NCBI GenBank assembly: GCA_937898205.1
Contig: CALEJC010000005.1
Span: forward strand, 1 to 12,121
Length of the DNA: 12,121 bases
Direction of reading: 5' to 3'
Source: an uncultured Bacteroidales bacterium
Lineage (GTDB): Bacteria > Bacteroidota > Bacteroidia > Bacteroidales > UBA932
Shown here one piece after another: positions 6,495 to 12,121 of the stretch. The position numbers and the translations under genes are program-made. The notes beneath the pieces are model-generated. The model saw only the letters and a list, made by a program, of their open reading frames with translations, searched no databases and had not been told where the DNA came from. The number at the start of each line of letters is the position of its first letter. The stretch's first letter is position 1.

Positions 6495-6516
6495 TTGAGA
6501 TATTTACGCACCAATA

Positions 6517-6984
6517 ATGCAACCAGAAGCTATTTTTCCTCTTGACTCGGAGAAAATCTATTTCTCTATGGATGAGCTCACGCTCGACACAGAACAGGGA
6601 CCCGTCACTCTTAGGATGGGTGCTTGGCTGAATTTCGATCCTGTCCGCATCCATAAAATGATCAATAAGGATAAGATTCTTCAAGTTGATACTATTGAAG
6701 TTCTGAACCCGCTTGTGAGCAAGCTCCGTAGAGCTGACCCTGAATATTACAAGAAGTTTATGGGTCTTCGTCTGGTCGTAGATTATCCCGGATACAGCAC
6801 CGGCATCATTGCAAAGATTCCTTTTGAAAACGATCCTATCGGTTTTTATAAGTGGTGGAGAAAGGGCAGGCATGAGGACAAGGTATACCTCTCTTTGGGT
6901 AACCAGATCCGCCTTTTCCAGAAAGTCGCAATGATGGAGCCGAAGCTCATCCTCAAAAAAGATCTTGAACTCCTAAAACGATAA
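6517..6984 (+). CDS. Conserved-looking protein of unknown function, first gene of the gcv run
   Basis: A 155-residue soluble protein I do not recognise. It has no signal peptide or membrane segment. It is acidic at the N-terminus (MDELTLDTEQG, 18-28) and basic at the end (ELLKR). It contains WWRKGRHEDKVYLSLG near residues 113-128 and PGYSTGIIAKIPFENDP near 91-107, which look like an alternating beta-strand fold. No catalytic or DNA-binding motif is visible. It begins 22 nt after a good promoter box and ends only 4 bp before gcvT, so it is almost certainly co-transcribed and translated with the glycine cleavage genes. That placement suggests a role tied to them, such as regulation or one-carbon or lipoyl handling, but this is context only. 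Codon use looks like its neighbours. Confidence 0.75.
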   Translation: MQPEAIFPLDSEKIYFSMDELTLDTEQGPVTLRMGAWLNFDPVRIHKMINKDKILQVDTIEVLNPLVSKLRRADPEYYKKFMGLRLVVDYPGYSTGIIAKIPFENDPIGFYKWWRKGRHEDKVYLSLGNQIRLFQKVAMMEPKLILKKDLELLKR

Positions 6985-6988
6985 CACA

Positions 6989-8155
6989 ATGGATACACAA
7001 CTCAAAAAGACTTGTCTACACGAGTGCCATGTGCAGCTCGGTGCAAAGATGAGTCCGTTCGGTGGTTTTGATATGCCTATCCAGTATTCCGGCATCATCG
7101 ATGAGCACAACGCAGTGCGTAATGATGTGGGCGTATTTGACGTTTCTCACATGGGTGAGATTTTTGTATCAGGACCGGACTCCTTGAATTACGTCAACCA
7201 CATCTTTACCAACGACGTCACAAAGCTTGAAGAGGGCAAGATCCTCTATGGCATGATGCTATATCCTGACGGAGGCACAGTTGACGATCTTCTTGTATAC
7301 AAAGAGTATGACAGCGAGGCATTTCTTCTCGTAGTCAATGCATCCAATATCGATAAGGATTATGCCTGGCTTCTCGAGCAGACAAGCGGCTTTGATGTAG
7401 TTGTCGAGAACCGCTCCGACGAGTGGGGACAGGTTGCCGTGCAAGGTCCTCAGGCAGAAAAGGCTGTGTGTGAGATCCTTGGATATCCGCAGGCCGCAGC
7501 TCTTGAGTTCTACACTTTCTGCAATGTGGAAGTGGAGGGCACCAGAGTGATCATCAGCCGCAGCGGCTACACAGGCGAAGACGGGTTTGAGATCTATGCA
7601 ACACCTGAGCTCACAGTCAAATACTGGAACCAGCTCCTGGCTGCCGGTGTGAAGCCATGTGGTCTCGGTTGTAGAGATACCCTCCGCTTTGAAGCAGGTC
7701 TTCCTCTCTATGGGGACGAGCTCAGCGCGGAGATCAGCCCGGTAATGTCCGGTTTGAGCATGTTCTGCAAGCTTGATAAAGCTGAATTCATCGGCAAAGA
7801 GGCGATTGCAGCTCAGAAAGCTGACGGCCCTGCAAAGAAGGTTGTCGGACTTGAGATGGAAGGTGCAGCCGTGCCTCGCGCAGGCTATCCTGTCGAGCTT
7901 GCCGACGGCACACAGGTGGGCGTAGTGACCACAGGCTATCATTCGATTTCGCTCGACAAGAGCCTTGCATTTGCGCTGGTGGACAGCGCTCACGCCGCTC
8001 TGGGCACTGAGCTTGTCATCCGCATCCGCAAGAGGACATTCCCTGCGGTAGTCATCAAAAAAGATTTTATCAAACAAAATATAAGAAATAATGAGCAAGA
8101 TTGTAGACGGACTCCTTTACTGCGAGTCACACGAATGGGTAAAAGTAGATGGTAA
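6989..8155 (+). CDS. gcvT: Glycine cleavage system T protein (aminomethyltransferase)
   Basis: Takes the aminomethyl group from lipoylated GcvH, releases ammonia and passes the one-carbon unit to tetrahydrofolate, forming methylene-THF. The family pattern runs throughout: GGFDMPIQYSGI at 25-36, VGVFDVSHMGE at 47-57, IFTNDVTKL at 72-80, and GGTVDDLLVY at 95-104 with the folate-activating Asp. Later come SRSGYTGEDGFEIY and GCRDTLRFEAGLPLYG. The canonical protein should end soon after VVIKKDFIK, near residue 361. Here the frame runs on for about 25 more residues, mostly polar and basic, and overlaps gcvH by 65 bp. A gain or loss of one base in this A-rich stretch would hit a TAA just before gcvH in either other frame, so the tail is probably a lost stop or a sequence error. 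The start is 4 bp after the preceding gene. Confidence 0.96.
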   Translation: MDTQLKKTCLHECHVQLGAKMSPFGGFDMPIQYSGIIDEHNAVRNDVGVFDVSHMGEIFVSGPDSLNYVNHIFTNDVTKLEEGKILYGMMLYPDGGTVDDLLVYKEYDSEAFLLVVNASNIDKDYAWLLEQTSGFDVVVENRSDEWGQVAVQGPQAEKAVCEILGYPQAAALEFYTFCNVEVEGTRVIISRSGYTGEDGFEIYATPELTVKYWNQLLAAGVKPCGLGCRDTLRFEAGLPLYGDELSAEISPVMSGLSMFCKLDKAEFIGKEAIAAQKADGPAKKVVGLEMEGAAVPRAGYPVELADGTQVGVVTTGYHSISLDKSLAFALVDSAHAALGTELVIRIRKRTFPAVVIKKDFIKQNIRNNEQDCRRTPLLRVTRMGKSRW

Positions 8156-8468
8156 TGTAGCTATCATCGGTGTTTCCGACTTCGCACAGAGCGAGATGGG
8201 TGATATCACCTATGTTGATATGCCGGATGTTGATGATGACATCGAGGCAGGTGATGACTTCGGCGCTCTTGAGAGTGTAAAGACTTCCAGCGAGCTTTAC
8301 TGCCCGGTGAGCGGCAAGATTATCGCTTGCAACGAGGAGCTTGAGGAGAAGCCTGAGCTCATCAACGAAGATCCATATGGTGCTTGGATCATCAAGGTAG
8401 AGATGAGTGATTCTTCACAGCTTAATGCTCTTCTCAGTCCTGGTGCATACGAGAAGATCGCTCAGTAA
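8091..8468 (+). CDS. gcvH: Glycine cleavage system H protein (lipoyl carrier)
   Basis: The 125-residue shuttle protein of the complex, carrying the aminomethyl intermediate on a lipoyl arm between P, T and L proteins. The lipoylation motif ESVKTSSELYCPVSG places the modified residue at Lys64, and SHEWVKVDG and GVSDFAQSEMGDITYVDMP at the N-terminus are typical. The motif NEDPYGAWIIKVEMSD near the C-terminus is also canonical. Length is normal. Its ATG lies 65 bp inside the extended gcvT frame, and its own start is clear from the conserved N-terminus. gcvPA follows after 14 bp. Confidence 0.97.
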   Translation: MSKIVDGLLYCESHEWVKVDGNVAIIGVSDFAQSEMGDITYVDMPDVDDDIEAGDDFGALESVKTSSELYCPVSGKIIACNEELEEKPELINEDPYGAWIIKVEMSDSSQLNALLSPGAYEKIAQ

Positions 8469-8482
8469 TAACTGACATAAAT

Positions 8483-9787
8483 ATGAGCTCTTTTAGTTAT
8501 TTTCCCCACACCGAGGAAGATATACAGCAGATGCTAGATAGAATAGGGGTTTCTTCTTTGGAGGACCTCTATTGTGATGTTCCGCAGGAGTATATCTACA
8601 AAGGTGAGTTTGACCTTCCTGAGGCTCTTTCTGAGCAGGAGGTCAGAGAGTATTTTGAGTCCCTCGCCGCCAAGAACACAAAGCTTAAGGTTTTTGTGGG
8701 TCAGGGCGCCTATGATCACTATGTGCCTGCAGTGATTCCTGCAATCACTTCCCGCAGCGAGTTCCTCACAGCATATACTCCATATCAGTGTGAGATCTCT
8801 CAGGGCACACTTCGCTATATCTTTGAGTGGCAGAGTCTTATCTGCAACCTCACAGGACTTGATTGCTCCAATGCTTCAATGTATGACGGAGCCACTGCAG
8901 CAGCAGAGGCTGTGAGGATGTGTGTGGCTTCTACCAGAAAGCGCAACACAGTGGTGGTATCGGCACGCCTGCTTCCAAACGTCATCGAGGTCATCAAGAC
9001 CTACGCCAAGTATTCGGGTGTAAATATCGTCGTGTCAGAAGATGTTGTAGAAGACATCGCCGAGGGCACACTTGATCTTGCCGGTGTGATCGTTCCTTCT
9101 ATCAACAGATATGGCATCATTGAAAACCACACAGGACTTGCCGAGCTCGTGCACAGCCTCGGTGGATTGCTCGTGATGTATTGCGATCCTTCAGCTCTCA
9201 CTGTGGTGAAATCTCCTGCAGAATGGGGCGCTGACGTGGCAGTGGGCGATGGCCAGAGCCTCGGCATCCCTCTATGCTACGGCGGCCCTTATGTAGGTTT
9301 CATGGCTTGCAGAAGCGAATACATGCGCAAGCTGCCAGGACGCATCGTCGGCCAGACCAAAGACGCAGATGGCAAGCGCAGCTATGTGCTCACACTTCAG
9401 GCGCGCGAGCAGCACATCCGCAGAGAAAAAGCGACTTCTAACATTTGCTCAAATCAGTCATTGATGGCACTCTGGTGCACCGTCTACCTCTCGCTGATGG
9501 GACCGGAAGGCATGAAGAGAGTCAACACATTGTGCTATGAGCGCTCGCATTATCTTTATAATGAGCTTCTTGCCACAGGCAAGTTTGAGGCAGTCTATGA
9601 AGGCGAATTCATCAAGGAGTTTGTCCTCAGACCGCTCTGCGATGTGGCAAAACTTCAGCAGGCTCTTCTCGATGGCGGCTATTTTGCTGCACTTCAGACA
9701 GAAGAGGGATATGTTACATTCTGCGCAACTGAGAAACACAGCGTGCAGGAGATTGATGCACTTGTAAAAATTGTAAAGGAGCTCTAG
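8483..9787 (+). CDS. gcvPA: Glycine dehydrogenase (decarboxylating) subunit 1
   Basis: The N-terminal half of the P protein as a separate 434-residue subunit. With GcvPB it decarboxylates glycine through PLP and loads the methylamine onto GcvH. Recognisable stretches are YFPHTEEDIQQML at the start, FVGQGAYDHYVPAVI near 71, TAYTPYQCEISQGTLRYIFE near 96-115 and the glycine-rich YGGPYVGFMACRSEYMRKLP near 266-285. RIVGQTKDADGKRSYVLTLQ is followed by AREQHIRREKATSNICSNQ. This half keeps the aminotransferase fold but does not hold the PLP lysine, which is in GcvPB. The length is near the usual 440-450. It starts 14 bp after gcvH and ends 2 bp before gcvPB, consistent with equimolar synthesis of the two subunits. 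Confidence 0.95.
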   Translation: MSSFSYFPHTEEDIQQMLDRIGVSSLEDLYCDVPQEYIYKGEFDLPEALSEQEVREYFESLAAKNTKLKVFVGQGAYDHYVPAVIPAITSRSEFLTAYTPYQCEISQGTLRYIFEWQSLICNLTGLDCSNASMYDGATAAAEAVRMCVASTRKRNTVVVSARLLPNVIEVIKTYAKYSGVNIVVSEDVVEDIAEGTLDLAGVIVPSINRYGIIENHTGLAELVHSLGGLLVMYCDPSALTVVKSPAEWGADVAVGDGQSLGIPLCYGGPYVGFMACRSEYMRKLPGRIVGQTKDADGKRSYVLTLQAREQHIRREKATSNICSNQSLMALWCTVYLSLMGPEGMKRVNTLCYERSHYLYNELLATGKFEAVYEGEFIKEFVLRPLCDVAKLQQALLDGGYFAALQTEEGYVTFCATEKHSVQEIDALVKIVKEL

Positions 9788-9789
9788 AT

Positions 9790-11169
9790 ATGAAGTACTA
9801 CGACAAACTTATATTTGAGCTTTCAAAACCTGGAAGAACCGCTTTCAGTCTTCCTAAAGCTCAGGGCACTCTCCCTAAGTCAGGTAATATCTGGAGAGAA
9901 ACTCCTGCTGAGCTCCCTGAGGTCAGCGAGCTTGACGTTGTGAGACATTATACCAACCTCAGCCAGATGAATTTTGGTGTAGACACAGGATTTTATCCCC
10001 TGGGCTCCTGCACCATGAAATACAACCCTAAGATCAACGAGGAGATTGCTGCACTGCCTGCATTTGCTGCATTGCACCCACTTCAGCCGGCATCTACAGT
10101 AGAAGGCGTGAAGGAAGTGTATGATCAGCTTGACAAGTCGCTTGCAGCTATCACCGGCATGAAGAGATTTACCTTCCTTCCTTGTGCAGGTGCTCATGGC
10201 GAGCTCACCGGCTTGATGCTCATCCGCGAGTACCACATGAGCAGGGGAGATATGGCTCGCACAAAGATCATCGTACCAGACAGCGCACACGGCACAAATC
10301 CTGCTTCAGCAGCAGTCTGTGGCCTTAATATCGTGGTCGTAAAGTCTCAGGAAAATGGTCTTGTGGATGTAGAGTCCCTCAAACCGCTTCTTGGTCCTGA
10401 TGTGGCAGGTATAATGCTCACCAACCCAAATACTCTTGGTCTTTTTGAGAAGGATATCAAGCAGATTGCCGAGCTCATGCATGAGTGTGGCGGTCTTCTT
10501 TACTACGATGGAGCCAATATGAACCCTCTCCTTGGTGTCGTGAGACCCGGTGATATGGGCTTTGATGTTATGCACCTTAACCTTCATAAGACATTTTCAA
10601 CCCCACATGGCGGTGGCGGCCCTGGCGTAGGACCTGTAGGTGTGGGCGAGAGACTTGTGCCATTTGTGGACAATTGCAAGGTCAGCGGATTTAATGGCAA
10701 CTTCGGTGTGATGCTCAAGGCATATACCTATATTCTCAGCCTCGGCAAAGAGAATATCAAGCTCGCCGGCAAGCTTTCTACCCTCAATGCCAACTACATC
10801 AAAGAGTGTCTGAAGGATTGCTACAAGCTTCCTATCGAGTCTGTCTGCAAGCACGAGTTTGTGTTTGACGGTCTTCTCGAAGATAACGGAGTTACTACTC
10901 TTGATGTGGCCAAGAGACTCCTTGACTATGGCTACCATGCTCCGACAATCTACTTCCCACTGCTGTTCCATCAGGCTATCATGATTGAGCCGACAGAGAC
11001 AGAGTCAAAGGAGACCCTTGACGGATTTATTGATGTGATGCGCAAGATTGCAGAGGAAGCCAAGACTTGTCCTGAGATGCTCCATAGCGCGCCACATAAT
11101 ACTCCTGTCGGCCGTCCTGACGAGACCACAGCCGCACGCCAGCCGGTGCTGAAGTATACACAACAATAG
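9790..11169 (+). CDS. gcvPB: Glycine dehydrogenase (decarboxylating) subunit 2
   Basis: The PLP-binding half of the two-subunit P protein, 459 residues. The cofactor lysine is Lys267 in LNLHKTFSTPHGGGGPG, with His266 before it. Other conserved blocks are FYPLGSCTMKYNP (68-80), PCAGAHGELTGL (131-142), VPDSAHGTNPASA (162-174) and YYDGANMNPLLGV (238-250). The C-terminus ends with a short proline-rich tail, HNTPVGRPDETTAARQPVLK, as in other GcvPB proteins. Start and spacing (2 bp after gcvPA, 3 bp before the next gene) indicate a tightly coupled operon. I see no damage in the frame. Confidence 0.96.
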   Translation: MKYYDKLIFELSKPGRTAFSLPKAQGTLPKSGNIWRETPAELPEVSELDVVRHYTNLSQMNFGVDTGFYPLGSCTMKYNPKINEEIAALPAFAALHPLQPASTVEGVKEVYDQLDKSLAAITGMKRFTFLPCAGAHGELTGLMLIREYHMSRGDMARTKIIVPDSAHGTNPASAAVCGLNIVVVKSQENGLVDVESLKPLLGPDVAGIMLTNPNTLGLFEKDIKQIAELMHECGGLLYYDGANMNPLLGVVRPGDMGFDVMHLNLHKTFSTPHGGGGPGVGPVGVGERLVPFVDNCKVSGFNGNFGVMLKAYTYILSLGKENIKLAGKLSTLNANYIKECLKDCYKLPIESVCKHEFVFDGLLEDNGVTTLDVAKRLLDYGYHAPTIYFPLLFHQAIMIEPTETESKETLDGFIDVMRKIAEEAKTCPEMLHSAPHNTPVGRPDETTAARQPVLKYTQQ

Positions 11170-11172
11170 AGT

Positions 11173-11967
11173 ATGAACAAATCTACCAAAGGATTAATTA
11201 TATTATTGACTCCTTTTGTGCTGGGCTTCCTCTTGGGATTTATCCTGGGAGGAGGCTTTGGCCATAAGGACAAGCAGGATGAAGAGGAGATCAGCGTCGA
11301 GCAGATCATTGCAGAAACTGCTGAGCCTGAAACAACTGCAGCAGAAGCAGATATCGAGCTTGAAGATGAGTCGGATGGCGAAGATGGCGCCAGGGAAGTG
11401 ATTTATTACGGACCAAGACTGGCCTATTCAAGACTCTTTGCAGATCTCAACGAGAAGCACATCGAGCTCGCAAAAAGGGTAGGACTGAGTGCTATCCCAC
11501 AGACCCGCAGTGATGTAGAGCACATGAAAAAAGACCTGGTCAAGATCGAGGACAACGAATACTATATAGTCGACGAGTTAAGGTATTCCATGCCATATCT
11601 CACACCGGGAGCAGCAGAGGAGTTGATGACCATCGCAAAAGCGTTCAGCGACTCTCTTGAGAGCAAGCAACTTCTTGATTATAAGCTCATCGTATCCTCA
11701 GTTCTGCGCACAGAAGAGGACGTAACACGCCTTAGAAGAAGCGGAAATCCCAACGCAAGCAACAACTCGGCACACTGCTATGGTACCACGTTTGACATCA
11801 CCTATGTGAGATATCACAGTGACGATGAGACTGAGGCTTTTATGCAACCCTATGAACTCACCAAAGTACTTGGTGAAGTTCTGAGAGATCAGAAAAATGC
11901 CACAAGATGTCTGGTGAAGTATGAGAGAAGCGAGCACTGCTTCCACATAACTTCAAGCATCAAATAG
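11173..11967 (+). CDS. Membrane-anchored DUF5715/M15-like putative zinc peptidase
   Basis: A 264-residue protein with one N-terminal membrane anchor (residues 7-28, ITLL-type hydrophobic with a GFILGGGFG end), then a strongly acidic, low-complexity linker (about 33-73) rich in Glu, Asp, Ala and Thr, then a globular domain. The domain has SSVLRTEEDVTRLRR, then SAHCYGTTFDITYVRY with His201 and Asp208, and finally YERSEHCFHIT with His258. This spacing matches the zinc ligands of M15-type D-Ala-D-Ala peptidases, and the wording of the motifs matches the DUF5715 family of Bacteroidota. The usual catalytic glutamate just before the last His is not in its standard position (Glu254 and Glu251 are candidates), so peptidase activity is uncertain. 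It probably acts on peptidoglycan in the periplasm. It is the last gene of the gcv run, 3 bp after gcvPB. Confidence 0.75.
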   Translation: MNKSTKGLIILLTPFVLGFLLGFILGGGFGHKDKQDEEEISVEQIIAETAEPETTAAEADIELEDESDGEDGAREVIYYGPRLAYSRLFADLNEKHIELAKRVGLSAIPQTRSDVEHMKKDLVKIEDNEYYIVDELRYSMPYLTPGAAEELMTIAKAFSDSLESKQLLDYKLIVSSVLRTEEDVTRLRRSGNPNASNNSAHCYGTTFDITYVRYHSDDETEAFMQPYELTKVLGEVLRDQKNATRCLVKYERSEHCFHITSSIK

Positions 11968-12121
11968 CTACTTTACTCCCACATCCGGAGTTGTAAGGCT
12001 GTCGGCAGGTGTAATTACAGCACCCACGGCAGCCATGTATTTTTCATATAATTGATTAAATGCCTCAAGATGAGCGGCAGGGAGTGGCTCAGATGCAGGC
12101 GAATCCAGCTTGAGAGGATCT
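11968..12121 (-). CDS. Unrecognised protein, C-terminal 50 residues only (partial)
   Basis: The minus-strand frame is open from the window edge to a TAG at 11968-11970, directly abutting the stop of the preceding plus-strand gene. It reads DPLKLDSPASEPLPAAHLEA, then FNQLYEKYMAAVGAV, and ends TTPDVGVK. The first part is proline- and alanine-rich, like a linker, followed by a short helix. Support that it is coding comes from the uninterrupted frame and the abutting convergent arrangement seen twice elsewhere here. Nothing identifies the family. Confidence 0.5.
   Translation of the reverse strand, partial: DPLKLDSPASEPLPAAHLEAFNQLYEKYMAAVGAVITPADSLTTPDVGVK

Noticed and set aside
6440..6516. Glycine riboswitch ahead of the gcv run
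   Set aside because: The gap is only 77 bp and the expected leader is about 15 nt, too short for the aptamer; no aptamer-like pairing is visible.
7259..8098. 279-residue minus-strand open frame opposite gcvT
   Set aside because: It is fully antisense to an unmistakable gcvT, with no start context or neighbour support.
1..12121. tRNA, rRNA, CRISPR array, IS element or prophage genes
   Set aside because: Nothing with these features was seen by eye; nearly every base is accounted for by protein genes and short promoter gaps.

Overview
The window reads as a compact piece of a Bacteroidota genome, most likely Bacteroidales. The evidence is a type III glutamine synthetase, an OprP-type porin of the form common in gut Bacteroidales, a short arginase-like protein and a DUF5715-like protein, no recognisable Shine-Dalgarno sequences, and TAnnTTTG boxes (the -7 element of Bacteroidota housekeeping promoters) ahead of most transcription starts. 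Coding density is very high. No RNA gene, IS element, CRISPR array or long non-coding stretch is visible.

Layout. (1) Positions 1-235, minus strand: the first 53 or so codons of glutamine-dependent NAD synthetase (nadE), which then stop matching the family. (2) Positions 331-2511, plus: glnN, divergent from nadE across 95 bp. (3) Positions 2512-3651, minus: an outer-membrane porin whose stop codon abuts that of glnN. (4) Positions 3740-5857, plus: a CDP-alcohol phosphatidyltransferase overlapping a cardiolipin synthase gene. The latter is split by a 34-bp insertion bounded by an 11-bp direct repeat; removing one repeat unit restores one frame of 463 codons. (5) Positions 5852-6439, minus: a short arginase-superfamily protein with all six metal ligands. 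(6) Positions 6517-11967, plus: a six-gene run of an unknown 155-aa protein, gcvT, gcvH, gcvPA, gcvPB and a membrane-anchored M15/DUF5715-like protein. (7) Positions 11968-12121, minus: the 3' end of an unrecognised gene.

How the genes work together. gcvT/H/PA/PB encode three of the four glycine cleavage proteins (T, H and a two-subunit P); the fourth, lipoamide dehydrogenase, is not here. The genes lie 2-14 bp apart or overlap, so they are probably one transcript starting just upstream of 6517. glnN makes glutamine and NadE consumes it as ammonia donor, and the two share a divergent promoter region. The phosphatidyltransferase and cardiolipin synthase form a phospholipid head-group pair.

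The most notable signals are the repeat-bounded 34-bp insertion in the cardiolipin synthase gene, the fact that all three convergent gene pairs have directly abutting TAG stop codons, the abrupt loss of NadE similarity near position 76, and a 65-bp gcvT/gcvH overlap that looks like a lost stop codon. I see no clear novel multi-gene system. The first of these is a candidate on/off switch, a decaying gene or an assembly error, and raw reads would separate these.
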